From Steinernema hermaphroditum (lineage: Eukaryota; Nematoda; Chromadorea; Rhabditida; Steinernematidae), in contig CM059623.1 of NCBI GenBank assembly GCA_030435675.1, forward strand, positions 12,122,092 through 12,186,091: a stretch of DNA of 64,000 nucleotides, read 5' to 3'. Every line of letters begins with the position of its first letter. The stretch's first letter is position 1. The position numbers and the translations under genes are program-made. The notes beneath the pieces are model-generated. The model did no database searches. It was not told the origin of the DNA and saw only the letters and a list, made by a program, of their open reading frames with translations. This document shows, one piece after another, positions 1 to 12,186 of this stretch.

Positions 1-1402
1 TTGAAAACTTTGCCTACTTCCTTCGCGTTCTCTTTGTTCCTGCTCCACACCGCCGCCCTTCTACCATCCGTTCTTTGGGCAATTTTCGTGATTTGATGGA
101 TTTGGGAGAGGGGACGTCCACTGTACGGGGTGCGTGTTTGTGACAGAGGGGTCGTTTCGTTGATGGACGTTCGACCATCTTGACCGGAATCGCTTAGTTC
201 TGGTTATATTGAAGAGTTTACAGTCATTATACAATGATCGATGTAAATTTATTGAATGGAGAATCCTTGGATAAGACACTGTATCAACAAATAAGCTACT
301 GTAGTTTCATAATGGACAATCCCATAAGTAAGAAACGCTTCTGTTCGCGTACGAGTCTTTGTTGAACACAGCGAATTTCTAATGGTATTTTTTGCTTTCA
401 GGATCATCGTGGGACGATGTCTTCAATATGATCATATTCTAGTAACTTCGACTTTACGACTTTATTTCATGCACGATCATTCCTGGCTCTGGTGACTTCT
501 TGTTGCTCCGTTTCGTATTTTGATTTTTGCAGCCATGTCTGTGTACTGCTTTTTAAAAGGCCGTGGTTGCGAGAATGTATGCGTGCGTTATAAGTTCTGT
601 TATGACTACCTCACTTATTCGTTTTTCGCGTTTTGTGAATCGCAAGTCGTCTTACGTTGTGAGGATCGTGTTCAGCACCTCGTCTTGCTAGCTACTCCCT
701 TTCTGCTCTTTTTCTGCTAGTCTGTAACTCCTTCCTGCTGACGGTTCTCCATAAGATATGTTTTTCGCTCGTGCACTACTAGTTTTTAAGAAGATATAAT
801 AGTAAAACGGCTGGCTATCCGTTGCCAAAGGTAATCCGGTGGTAGTAAATCCGTAAACCGTGCTCGCCAAATCCGATCGTAGAGAGTCCTAGATCGGGCC
901 ACGCGGGACAATCGGTCCGTAATAAACCGCCGCTCGTTGTATTAGCCAAATACAACGGTAATCCGTAGAAACACTCGCTCCTCAAGCTCGCAGTGACCCG
1001 AATGTCGCTGCTTATTGAATCCGCGAAGTGTAGAAGAAGACGAGGCACACTGACGGCTGTTCTTTATTCACCGATCAGAGGCACAAGACGACAAACGATG
1101 AAACAACTGCACAGAGCGACCGACCCGCAGGTGGTACGCACACAAAAAGCCTCGATGATGGTCTGCAACTGCCGTTCGCGATGCTGTCTAGACTGGAGAG
1201 GATCTTCTAGAAGGTTCCGTTGATGGTCGTTCAGACAGTTCTTGTAGACAGTAGACAGTGTTCTGCAGAATCGGAGAGAAAAATGGTCGTCGATGACTGG
1301 CTGCGACGACAAATAGCTAAGAGAATACGTGTTACCTTTCAAGTATTCGGCCATGCATACATATAGAAGCAGTATTCACTGCTTCTGCAGATCGTTGACA
1401 GC
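1..1402. other. Intergenic, no recognisable gene
   Basis: No ORF here has a recognisable domain or convincing codon pattern on either strand. Base composition becomes more GC-rich from about 780 to 1300, with several short overlapping ORFs on both strands that do not support one another. The ATTTTTG heptamer typical of the following 40 kb is absent. This stretch could be the promoter or 5' untranslated region of the exon at 1403, but nothing in the sequence proves that. Confidence 0.4.
1365..1386. other. Perfect 9-bp hairpin just upstream of a coding exon
   Basis: AGAAGCAGT (1365-1373) and ACTGCTTCT (1378-1386) are exact inverted complements separated by the 4-nt loop ATTC. The right arm runs into CTGCAG, whose AG at 1389-1390 is the candidate splice or trans-splice acceptor 12 nt before the ATG at 1403. 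A hairpin there could affect acceptor use, but no function is shown. Confidence 0.45.
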
Positions 1403-1528
1403 ATGTCAGTGGTAAATCGTAGAAAAGTTCCTCCTGAATCGGGCCTGTCCGGCTGGTTGGGCGGCGTCTTAAACGTGTTTGATCCGTCAGATAATGGCTT
1501 TTTTGGTCTTTTTCATGATGTTCTCAAG
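1403..1528 (+). CDS. Candidate first coding exon of an unidentified gene (42 codons)
   Basis: ATG at 1403 opens 42 codons that end in phase 0 at a strong donor (CTCAAG|GTATGT). An acceptor-like CTGCAG lies at 1385-1390. The peptide starts MSVVNRRKVPPESGL and continues with a G/F/D-rich segment containing FDPSDNGFFG. It has mixed third positions and the look of a conserved globular N-terminus, unlike the surrounding noise ORFs, but I do not recognise the family. No downstream partner exon was found by eye in the next 40 kb. Either the next exon is small and distant, making the desert intronic, or this is a relic exon. The CXXC gene at 41.7 kb has its own start preceded by an in-frame stop, so the two need not be joined. 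Confidence 0.5.
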
Positions 1529-2949
1529 GTATGTTTGTTGGTGATTTTAATTTTTGCGTTTTTCTGAGTCGGCAAATACCTTTCATATGAGCATGCTCAC
1601 AAAATAGGTTAAAAGAGACACAAAAACGCATAGCCAAGCATGTAGTAGCATAGCCTAAGTCATAGTGGCAGTGAGCTTTCAAAGTGTCGCGCTCGAATTG
1701 TCTGTTTGCCTCATTGCCATAGCATTTGATTTATAACCGGTCGGGATCGGTTCAGCGCTGACCTGAGTCTACCTTATCCGCTGTCTGAAATCGACCGCTG
1801 CTCAGTGATCATTCGGACGCTACAGCGAAAAAAGCACGCATTCACCCTTGCCAACCCGTCTTTTAAAGGGGACTATCACTGCTAGGTATTACGTTATATG
1901 GAGTGGTATGTAGAAAATTAATCCTTTCGTTGCTGATCGTTTAGGTTTGCCTGACCATGTTTTCCAGAATTGCTTTACTGGCTATACCAAAAAGTTAACA
2001 CTGATTATATAATGGCTTGATTAAACTAACATTTTTGGTTCTTCTAGCTTGTGGAGTTTTCTTGAACTATTCTTCCGAAATAGTGCAATGGCTTCATCTT
2101 TCTTTCATAGCTCCAAAAGAGATTTCTTGGTCGAGCACCTTAGTGCTTAGGAAATGCACTTTGAAAGTTCATTTCAACAAATCAAAATTTACGAGCAGTG
2201 GAACGACAAAACGGTGTTTACACGTCGTTCAGATTTCAATCGCTAATGTTTAAAATAGCGGTGGCAAGTGCATTCGCATTCTTTTCGTTTGGATTTGGAC
2301 GGCTGAGATCTTTTGGCTGCTAGTCTTTCGTGCACACTTATGTCCTCTTTGCCTCTGGAAGCTATTACCTTGTTATTATAGTTCTGGTTTCATGGACTAT
2401 TAGTTGGATTTTGTAGAAACTTGCTGCTATTTTTGTTTTTTCGAACTTGGGTGGGCATGAAGAGGAGTTTGTCTGCATTTCTTTACTACTGTAGCTGCAA
2501 ACCCCAAATTTCAAGGTTCAAGATGCGAATCAGTCCCAATCAGAAGATATCACAAGCCTAGAAACCGCTCTTCAATATTTAATTTTTGCGGCTTTAACAA
2601 TATCTTGCATAATGACGCTTTCAGAAAGCTCTCTAATTTTTAGACTGTGTGAACCGATCAATCTGTCAAAGCGTGTGGTCACTCATTGTTTCTTATTTAC
2701 TTCAGAAGGTCTTAATAAAGGTCCAATAGCCAATCATAGTAGTGCCGAGACACGTCCAGACATAGTGCATGCTGGTCTTGCGCAAACACCCATTAGGAAT
2801 AGGAATATGCCGCTACAATACAGAGTCATCGACAAGAGCCTAGGTGTAGCCGCCATCCGGATTCTGTAGCCGCCATGTATTTTTGAAAGCGTATGCTACC
2901 ATTGCACTTACACTTTCGATGTTTCGGCGGTGCATCCCGACTTCATGAC

Positions 2950-4550
2950 ACACTCCGACACATGTTGGTTTAGAAATTCATCTCTTGGTTCTATTTTGCA
3001 CCACCACCAATCTTCTGTAAATTCGACTTCAGTGGTTGCATGTATACATATTTTTGTATTTATAAATTGTCGATGGTTAGAATTGCATACGATGAGGTAT
3101 TTGCATCCGCTTGTACCTATAAATCTGCACGGCGATAGTGGTTCAGTCCATTCCATTCTTAATTTTTCGGAATATTCTACCTATTTTAGTAATTTTTGAA
3201 TTGTGGAAGTGTTTCTTACTCGAGTGACTCCTAAAATCCCTTCGGCGATTCGCCAATCGTGACAGCAGTTTTAACAAACAGTCTTTTTCAGTGACTTGTA
3301 TTACTTCGTATTTCATGCGAACGAAGAGTTGAAGAGTGAAACCGTAAGATCTTGAATGCGCGGTCTGTGAACTGTCCGAAAGTTTGGAGGACATGGAACA
3401 TGAAGTCAAGCAAAAAGGAGAAGATCTGACAAGCCCGGATCTCTTAGTTCTTGAGCCCGTCCCTTGAGTTCCTCTTAGCCTATTTAACCTTTCTCAAACT
3501 GCGAAAGAACCCTCGAACCCGACTCATCGAAGTGATCGTAGTATTCATGTTCTTCCATCTTCTAAGGTACATACATATTTTTGCACTGGCTTCCCCTCGT
3601 TGGTCCCTTTCGCAAAGCATTTGGTCGATTATTAGCGCATCCAAAGATTTTTGGGGGAGAGGCTTGTCTCTTATTTCTATAAAGCTCGAATATACTTGAA
3701 ACTACCCGCGATGAACTCGTTCGCTTTTGGATGCTTGGCTGCATTACTCAGGTATTATAGTTCAGTCTGCATTTTTGTTGACACAGATTCCGCAAGATCT
3801 TGATCAGAATTTTCTTAGCATTCGGTACATAAAAAAGCGCAGAACCGTCGGCAAGACGCTACAATTGGTCAGACGGTGAATCTGGATCCTTTATTAGTTA
3901 TTTTCTATGCCTATTCGCGCTGAGAGGCCTTTAAATCACTAAGAGGTGCGTTTTTACGGCTCTCCTCCGCTCTTCTCTCATTGTGCAACGAGTAAATCTT
4001 TAACACATTCGATATAAAGTTTTAGACTCTTGATATTCGACAAAATTTTTTTAACATTGTAGTTCAGTATCCCAACTTTGTGATACATTTCCGTTTGGAA
4101 ATTCATCTTTTGATTCTATATTGTACAGCCGCCAGTCTTATTACTGCTTTAATCGTTGTCTTTGCTGCCGATTACAAATTAAAAGGACATATATTACAAG
4201 GTGTGCAGAAAGTTATTGTGAAATGAAAAATCGGATTTTTATGCAAGACTCTCCAAGAGGTGCACATCTCCAGATTTGACTATACAACAGATGTGCAGAA
4301 CGAAAATAGCAAAACGCAGTTCTTCGGAGACCGTTTGTGAATAGTAGTGATTACCGGTATTAGTAAGATTAGAATACAGTATGAATATACACAGATAGTG
4401 GTTCGGTACATTCCATTCTTAACCTTTCGAAATATCGAATTTATTTTAGTAATTTTTGAATGTTGGTATTTCGAAATAAATTCACGATTGCTTAAAACTA
4501 CCCTCGACGGTTTCGTTCACTTGGATGCTTAGCTGCACCACTCAGGAACC
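2950..4550 (+). repeat. Diverged tandem duplication, one copy interrupted by about 470 bp
   Basis: Segments at 2955-3200 and 3670-3745 match 4078-4460 and 4480-4545 in the same order. Shared landmarks are AAATTCATC..TGATTCTAT-like text, GATAGTGGTTC, CATTCCATTCTTAA, ATTTTAGTAATTTTTGAAT and GGATGCTTGGCTGCA-like text. The left copy carries about 470 bp (about 3210-3670) that the right copy lacks. Both keep ATTTTTG in the same place after TTTTAGTA. Confidence 0.65.
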
Positions 4551-6834
4551 CCATTCTGTGCCTAATCCGGCATTTATTTCTTCCTCAATCGATTGTCGCC
4601 TAAAAGTTCACTTTCGCCCCAATTTGCTCCCATAAGCTCCTTGAAGCAGAGCAGAGTAGGTGCTTGGTTTCCTGTTTGCGTAAGCACATAAAAGTCACCA
4701 TCTTAGCAAGAATTATAGCCCCTTCTAAAGTATAATCAATATCGGAAATTAATGACCACAAGTGAATATCCATTCGGCCTGCTTCCTCTCCCTTCCAGGC
4801 ACACAACCCTCGAAGACCATTTGAGTGGATTTGTACGAGCAAAATTGTTATTATTTGCCCTGACACATAATCGATATGCACTGCTTTGTTGATGTTTCGC
4901 CGCTTTGGCCAGTATGGGTTGAGAGGGTGTACGATGCGTGTGGCCGCTTACGTTTGCTTCGGTCTTATTTGTTTGGTGTTTTCGGGCAGGTTTTCATCAA
5001 TAACTTCATTTTGATAAGCTAGTGAGATGGTTCCTTGAGGAGACTGTAGTCCATTGAAAAAACATTTATATGGGTACGGGTTATCGCGGTGGGACCAGCC
5101 AAAAGCACATTCATGACTGCTCTTGTATTTCACGGCTGAACCATTTACACTAATGGACAGCTTTTGTATAGCTCATTTTTGAGATTTTTACGTTAATTTC
5201 TCTGAGAATCCTTCTTCAGATACGTTTGAGATCGTAGTCAATGATCGAAGGTTCGGAAGTATTTTTGCTTCAGGCGGTCCGTTATTGTTTGTTTATTGTT
5301 GGTGTGCTTGTTTTAATCCATGTTTTCTACCTACCCCATTGACTAGAACGAGCCCAGTACTCCAGGACACTTCTTCTTATTGTATTGCACTAAATCTGAT
5401 TGTAAATAAATGCTATCAGGTAGCGAGAGGAATCATTTTTGCCTTTGTTATTATGTCCTTCTCCACATCCGCAATGTTTTTTCATGCAATACACCGTAAT
5501 TGATATGGTACGTTGGTGAACTAGTGATGCCCATCTCCAAGAAGTCTGCAGTGATTTTTGGGCATTGCATTTCCTTTTTTTCGGATCTGCTTTACTAATG
5601 TTGATACTTATTGGTCTCATTTAGTCGCGTTTTTGCCTTTCACAGATTTCATAATTTTCCATACTGTTTTATCGATCCATTTAAAGACAATTTTTGCAAA
5701 GTGACTGTGACTTTGTTGGGTAGCGGTCTTTCGGATAAAGACACCGGCCAGATTGCGAGCGGCCAGATTGGTGCTCGTGAAATCGTTTTTATTCAAATCA
5801 AACCAGTAAACTAACGAAGGTTGATTGGTTCTAAAAACATAGTGGCTGTTGAACCAGCTACTCCTGATTGTGTCTGAAATCGATCGTTACATGTGCCACT
5901 AACAAGACTGTCCAAGCTTGCGATAAAGAGCTGTTATTGAGGTCAACTTGGGAACGTCTCGGACAGATGTCTAGAAAGCCATTCAGAAAATCAGACCGGT
6001 GAGACCGGTCGCTTTTCTCTTCTTTTTTTTTTTTCATTTTACAACCGGTCTCACTCTTGGATAGTCACAAAAATGGTGTTCAAGAATTCTCTCTAGATAC
6101 CCTTCTTGAGCCATGGTGTACATTTTTTTTCGGAAGAATGGTTTGACTAACTGACTGCTCTTTCATTATCATAACCAACACCGTAATTTGTTAAATCGAA
6201 CATTCCTTTAACAAAGGGCAACACGTTCTTTGTACGCTTGTTTATGTAACGTTCCACTCAAGGAATGATTGACACAGAGGAACCTCGCAGCACTCCTACA
6301 ATCCGCTTAGAGAGATCGCATTTCACCATATCCCCACTATTTCTAATTATACTGGTATTCTTTGGAAGAGTGCCAAGAAGAGAACTCATCGCCATGTGCA
6401 AAAAGAAGATGCAGAATACTCAAGAGTAGACCGATCATTGAACGTCTTCTAGTAACTGATACTTAGATTCTTGAAACGGTCACTCAGCCGACCGCAGCCA
6501 TTTATTTTTGAACGCTGGTTATTGGAAATGTAGTATACGCAACGAGTAGAACCCTTCGATTCTTCAGTCATTCTGTGCGTTGTAAGTTGGACCGTCTTGA
6601 AGATTTTTTTTAAGGATTTTTGAAAATTGTTACTCTTAAGCAATTCACATTTCTCTGCGATTAGAATCCTGTAGCGGATGAAGGGAAAATCTGGGAGTAG
6701 CATGGAAAAAAAAATCCAGGAGTAGCATGGCGCAAAAATGGTTAAAAGACGAATGATTTGTCGCTTCCAGTTTGTGATGTTCACTTCTCTTGGAGTCTTA
6801 TATTCCACAAGATATCTTGAACGTGGATTCCGCT

Positions 6835-7590
6835 TTGAAACATTGTGTGGAATCTAAGGCAATATCTACTCTAATCATTTTTGGTGCCGGTCCTTAATGA
6901 CTTGCATCATTTTTGGTCAAGCAATGCTGTTTGTGATTCCAGTGGAGGCTATACATCATCATCAGGAGTTATTCTGTTAATTTTGAGTTGAGCCACTGGA
7001 AAGTTGGAGTGTTTGAGTTTGAGCCGAGTTGATTTTGGTTTGTTCCTTTCTCACTTCCTCATCCTATTTTACATGGCCGAAAACCAAATTTCAAATGAAG
7101 ATAAGAATGACGGTTAGAAAGAGGTAAGTAAGGACAACGTCCTATGTTTCCTACACTTGCCACATACCGTATACGCTGGTTTTTTTACAAGGCGTTCGTT
7201 GAGGTTTCAGCATCAAAAAGACGATAACCGTGTCGGGGCCGTCAAAATGCTTTTAGCATTAGCAACGAGCGGAACTCTTCAATATTTAAGTCATTTTGTG
7301 CTTTCAAACCTTATGTGGAATCCAAACCAATATGACCCTATTCATTTTTGCTGTTGGTCTTTGAATCTTCATATCATTTTTTTGGCGCAACAACATTATT
7401 TTTGTGATTCCAGTGGAACCCATACATCATCACAGGGAGTTATTCTGCTATTTTGCATTGCCGAAAATCTGACACACTCTCAGTTTGCACAAGTAATAAG
7501 TTTGACGACAATTAGAAAGAGCTAAGAACCCTCCCTCTGCCTTAGGAAGAACACCCTCTGCCTCCTCCACTTACCACATACCGTATAAGC
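6835..7590 (+). repeat. Diverged tandem duplication
   Basis: 6840-7160 matches about 7305-7585. Shared landmarks are TGTGGAATC, TGTGATTCCAGTGGA, ATACATCATCA, GGAGTTATTCTG, GTTAGAAAGAG-like text and CCACATACCGTATA. The motif ATTTTTG sits at the first aligned position of both. At other aligned positions one copy has ATTTTTG and the other a near variant. Confidence 0.7.
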
Positions 7591-8185
7591 CCGCTTGTTT
7601 CTAATCGTGTAGAGAGGCGCCATGGATTTTCGAATTAGGGACTCAGTATAGCTGGGCTGTTTCAGACCACGAAACGTTTAGCTTTTTCATAAGCAGATTG
7701 CTCACAGTTTTTTGAATGAAACGGTTACCTTGGTTCATTACACATTATGTAATATCGCATTTATGATGCGATCCAGTGATACAAGCGAGTGAATCAAAGT
7801 TCCTCTAATACCTCTACATACTTATTCCAAAAAGTGTTCGGAAAACAAATATCGTAAGCGACCAATCGCGGAAGTGCTGCTCGTACAAGCTTCTTATCTT
7901 CAAGTCACTCCTTTTTTAAGTTTTCTTCCGGGTTTACGCATGCTTAGTAGCACTTATCTTTCCGTTTTTACATGAGTTACACATGAACAGTACCGTATGC
8001 ACCTCATACCGCTCCACCGCTCTTGTTTCAGTTCTCAGTATGTGAGGTTCGAAATGTGAACATTTAAACATTTCCTCATGGACCTACGTATTCAGGACTG
8101 CAATGAGTTTTTGGGAGATCACCGCTATTTTGTAGCTCTTTAAATCTAATGTTGTTTCTTATTCAGTTCGACTTTTGCTATACTA

Positions 8186-9742
8186 TTGGGTTGACGAGAA
8201 AGTTCGTCGATAAAGTGGATTTTTACATCTTCCTGTGAAAGTGATTTATTCTTCTGTGACGCCAATCGTATTGTACGATTATAACGAGCCATACCTGCTC
8301 TACTTATCGCGCAGTAACATTTTTTGTGTATCTACCTGTGCTCGGATTTCAGAGTATTGAGGTGGATTCCAGGATGCCAAAAACACCATTGGTGGCAAGT
8401 ACTTCTCTTCGCCTCTTCCTCGCCGGGGAATTCGTGGATTCAAGCGTAGCTTCCTGCACAAGGCGATGAAAAGTGGTGCCTGGATGTCAACAAGTTTACG
8501 ACCTTACGAGTTTTTACAAGTTTAGTTTATCTATCTTCTGCGCCTTGTGAGAGGTCTCATATATGCACAAGAAAGACAAAATCACACCGTAGCGTTGATC
8601 TTCTTCTGGTTTCGGCTGGAGACGGTGTGCGCGCGTTGTAATGGCGAGGAGCTGACTACCGTAGAGACCTAGGTGGTGGGGTACAGCGGACAACCGGCAC
8701 AATTGAAAGAATCGTTCAAAAGAATTCACAAATCATTATTTCTTTCATTTGTCAATAAGAATCAATGGGTGGCTCTAGGAGACATGACCCACAACGAACA
8801 AAAGTTCCACTCCAAGGAGAGAATCATCTCTGTTTGCTGGGATTGTGAAGATTTGCTTGATTGATGCAAAAGAAATGTCGACCATGTTGATTTTGTTCTT
8901 TCTTTCATTATAATAAGTTTCTGTATGACATGATTAATAGTTCTTGTAGAGCTTGCACTCGCGCATCATTTGATATATATTCCGTCCCGCTGGCCCTTTC
9001 TAATTAAAATAAAATTTTACGTTAAACATGATCGAGAAAAAGTGCCCAGTGCGGATTTGCATACCACACAACTTCAAACAAAGCAAGTTTCCTGCCTAAT
9101 TTCACAGTAGCCCGTTTTAAGTGCTGGAAGAAGATGTCCCATCCGAATGCATGTGCGAGTTTTGGGTTCAGCGATTCTGAGATGGAGATAAGTGCTTTAA
9201 AGACGAAGCACATGGAAAACGTCCCAAATTTTTGGGTGACGCGGCATTAAAAGAGGTTGTTGAGCTGAATCCGAAAGCAACCTGCTCGAGAACTCACGAC
9301 AGCGTTTGTGAACGTTAATTAATCAACCACTATGAGACGCTTGTATGCCATTTGAAAGATCAATAGGTGTGAAAAAAGGGTCGTTGTAGTCAGATGGCCC
9401 GAAAATGGTAGTGGAAATCAGGGGGCAAAATGTACAAAAAATCAACGACAATCACTATGATTGGAATCCTCCTTCGCAATATCAAGGATAGTTGTTTGAC
9501 CGCCTTATAGCACAGACATCGCTGCACCTGACTATCACTTATTCCTGTCGATGCAGTGCTCCTTGGCAGAAAAAAAAATCAAAAGATGTGAGGAAGTCAA
9601 AATTTGAGTCACAAACTTTTTCAAGTCCAAACCACTATGAATTCGTTCAGTAAGGCATTCACTCTCTACGTGGACATAGGCGACAACTCGTGAATACTAA
9701 TGGTGAATGTCTTTTGGGTTCAACTTTTGATTATTATACTTT
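8186..9742 (+). mobile_element. Decayed mariner-type transposon remnants
   Basis: A mariner-like end, TTGGGTTGACGAGAAAGTTC, starts at 8186 directly after a TA. At 8736-8864 a reading frame contains QWVALGD, FHSKERI and SVCWDCEDLLD, matching the central catalytic part of mariner transposases (HPKK..SVWWD). At 9241-9365 ALKEVVELNPKAT and a later HYETL resemble the N-terminal helix-turn-helix, but stops interrupt it. At 9525-9700 APDYHLFLSMQ, SLAEKK, EEVK and FFKSKP resemble the C-terminal part. The pieces are out of order or frame-broken, so this is at least one dead copy, perhaps two. No right inverted terminal repeat was found. Confidence 0.6.
8545..8720 (-). repeat. Partial copy of a GC-rich dispersed repeat (3' part)
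   Basis: On the minus strand, CCGAAACCAGAAGAAGATC, CTACGGTGTGA and GTGCATATATGAGAC match the 3' part of the retroposon-like element at 28235-28747 (plus strand, about 28635-28700). The copy lies inside the decayed mariner region and is diverged. It has no intact coding potential. Confidence 0.5.
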
Positions 9743-9765
9743 CATGATCATGATCATGATCATGA
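9743..9765. repeat. Short CATGAT microsatellite
   Basis: CATGAT repeats almost four times without interruption. It is self-complementary in part (ATGATCAT) and directly precedes a copy of the GC-rich dispersed repeat. Confidence 0.85.
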
Positions 9766-9776
9766 CTTTCATGAAC

Positions 9777-10270
9777 AACTATCCTTGATTCTCTCAGTCG
9801 TGTCGCGGTGGCGAGCGGTCGGTCCCTCCGGTCGCTCTCTGAGCGTCGGGTTGGTCAGACAGCAAACCCTGTGGCAGTTGTGACTGTTCCGGCTTCCAGA
9901 GGGAATTGGGACACCCGGAAGCCGTAGTCCCACCGCTGACAACAAGATGTTTGACGCCAGGAATCCGACGCCCGAAGCTGCGTGAGATGTCATCCGGAAG
10001 ATCGCCGACGCTGTGAGGACCAGGGAAGGCGCAACTCCCGGACCACGGACCATCAGATGCAAGCTCGGAAGCGTCCGCTGTGCCGCAAACGATATTCCGC
10101 TGCCATAGCTGAAGATTTGCCGATTCCCAGATGCCCAGTGAAGTGCGCCGTCTACGACCGGTTCGACATCTACGCCGCGCCAGGGATGAAGTCGTCTGTC
10201 AGACATCCTCTGTTTGTCTATTTTCGGTGTCGCGCAAGGCATACTGCCTTTGATTCGCGAAATAAAGTCT
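9777..10270 (+). repeat. GC-rich dispersed repeat, copy A
   Basis: This block is the reverse complement of 62450-62935, sharing AAAGGCA..TATGCCTTGCGCG, CACCGAAAATAGACAAACAG, CATCCCTGGCGCGG, CTTCCGGGTGTCCCAATTCC and CTCTGAGAGCGACC-type stretches. It is more distantly similar to 28240-28450. One edge carries a small palindrome, AAGGCAgTATGCCTT (in the 62-kb copy AAGGCAtTATGCCTT). Long ORFs on its minus strand follow from GC richness. They are not conserved in frame between the two copies (the 62-kb copy shifts frame), so I do not treat them as a gene. It is probably a non-autonomous transposable element of unknown class. Confidence 0.6.
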
Positions 10271-10329
10271 TGAAAGTCATGATCAATTTTCTTTTTAACA
10301 AAAATCGACATTTCTTTTGCATCAACCTA

Positions 10330-10455
10330 ATAATACCATAGGCAGGCTGTATAAAATTTCGTATTTCGCTATCTTTAGGTGCCAAAAAATGACCATCGAG
10401 AAAGAATAGACCTCAAACATCAAAAAGCATGCAATATATAAGTCGCCAATCAGAG
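10330..10455 (-). repeat. Fragment of a mariner-associated repeat
   Basis: On the minus strand this segment resembles 22330-22500: both translate as a short ..IACLLMxEVYSF..VIFWHLxxAK.. run. It is a third, partial copy of the repeat seen in opposite orientations at 21.7 and 22.4 kb. It ends at the target site of the hAT-type MITE at 10463. Confidence 0.5.
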
Positions 10456-10462
10456 CGTAGAG

Positions 10463-10572
10463 CAGAGATCGGAACGAGTCCGGGCTCGAGTCCGGACTCG
10501 GACTCGACACCATTTTAAAGGTCGAGTCCGGACTCGGACTCGATGACTTTTACGGCCGAATTCCGATCTCTG
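10463..10572. mobile_element. hAT-type MITE (110 bp) with perfect 8-bp target duplication
   Basis: The element begins CAGAGATCGGAA and ends TTCCGATCTCTG, a perfect 12-bp inverted repeat. It is flanked on both sides by GCGTAGAG (10455-10462 and 10573-10580). Eight-bp duplications and CAG.. ends are typical of the hAT superfamily. The interior is almost wholly GAGTCCGGACTCGGACTCGA-like alternating repeats that can fold on themselves. There is no coding capacity. Confidence 0.85.
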
Positions 10573-10957
10573 GCGTAGAGTGATAGTTAACTCTACTCAA
10601 CATCGCGCTAATCGATTTCATCCAGAGACTAAAACTTATGAAATTAAAATATATTTGCTGAGTGACCCGTTTTCAACTTAACAACCCAATACATCCACCG
10701 TACTCAGGCCTAGCACTAAACGGTTTGAAGGCCTTAAAGTTCTTAATGATGATATTTGCGTAGAATATTGGCATATAAGTCAAATTTGTCCCACTTTTGG
10801 GGCGTGTGACATTTAAGGGACATTTCGGGTTTCAGAATAAGTTGAATGCTACTCAATAGTAAGACCGAATGAAGATGGAGGAGCAACCGTTTATTTTTGA
10901 AAGTCAAGTCTTCAAAAATTGTCTTGCAAGTCAGCGGTGGCCTTCCACTTGGCAGCC

Positions 10958-12186
10958 TTTTCCTAATACGAGCAAAGCTTTTAATCGTCCTACAGCAGAA
11001 AATTTTCTGCTGAAGCTGTTGATTGGAACGTTTCCTCTAAAACCGCATTATCCTCCCGGCTTTTGCAAAATCCGATCTCATGATCGATAAAGCAGCTGTC
11101 GAAGATTAGTCACTAACCTCTACTGTCTTCGCTTCAAACGTTTTGTTTTTGGGTTACCTAAGCTTTAGTATCCTAAGCTCTAGTAACCTAGAGGCAAGGT
11201 TCTGTAATGCACTTGACAGAATTTTGGACAGGAAATATTTTTTGTATGGCGGCTCACTCCTAAACGCTTCAGGACCCAAAGTTGCATTTACGCTTCAGCT
11301 TCAGTGTAGAGAAAACCTGTATTGTCTAGTACAGTAGGTCAGCTTGACACGAGATATGCGCACAACTCATTCGCCAGTGATGGCCATTACAAAACATTAA
11401 GACGGGTTTCTGCACAATGTTCCGCTCCGGAATGGTCAGAAGTGCCTCCAACCTATCGAATGTTTGATTGCTGTCTTGTTTTCAGTTTTATATCTTAAAT
11501 CAATGCCATTGCGCCGTATACATACTGGTGGCGCAGACTTCTGCGTTTCAGATAATCTTTGGCTTAGCGGGCGGGTGGAGCCGGGTGGTAGTGACAATGG
11601 AAGCATTTTTCTAGAGCGCGGAACTTATCTTAAATCACTGAGCATAAGCCTAAACTACACAACAACTATGCCTAACGCTAGGCCGTGTGCAAGAATTAAA
11701 ATGATGCTCACTTCGACCTACCTCTTTTTGGTTATTATGTTAGATTTACATTGCAATAAATGTGCGCAGGTTGTTCGCGCTAAGTTCACGCTTCCAGTGA
11801 CAATGAAATGACAGAATCGCCATTCCAAAATCGATTTTTGCAGGAATTTGGCAGGGGGGAACACAAATGAATAACCCTCATTCTTGTACGGCCCTTTAAT
11901 ATAACTTCTTCGTCGCAGATTTATCGCAGATTTGGTGTGCTTTTGTCGTTTTGCTTTTCAGAAAATTTTCTTATTGATAGAGCTCTGAGGCCTCTTCCAA
12001 ACCGCCGGTGTGATCCCGAGCTTTCCATTTGTGTTTTCTTCAACCTTTTCCTAATACGACCGAAGCTTTTAATCGTCCTATAGCAGAAAATTTTTTGCTG
12101 TTTACCGGAGCGTTTCCTCTAAACCCCCGTTATCCTCATAGATCTAGCAAATCCGGATCAAAGCACATGATCGATAATATATGTCG
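10958..12186 (+). repeat. Tandem duplication, about 1.08 kb apart
   Basis: 10960-11095 and 12042-12186 share CCTTTTCCTAATACGA, AAGCTTTTAATCGTCCTA, AGCAGAAAATTTT, CGTTTCCTCTAAA and CATGATCGATAA. Small ORFs (..LFPNT..AFNRPTAENFLL..) follow the repeat in both copies but stay short. I see no evidence of a gene. Confidence 0.7.

Noticed and set aside
9769..10311. 180-codon minus-strand ORF
   Set aside because: It lies in a dispersed repeat; the copy at 62.45 kb does not keep the frame, so it is not a conserved protein.
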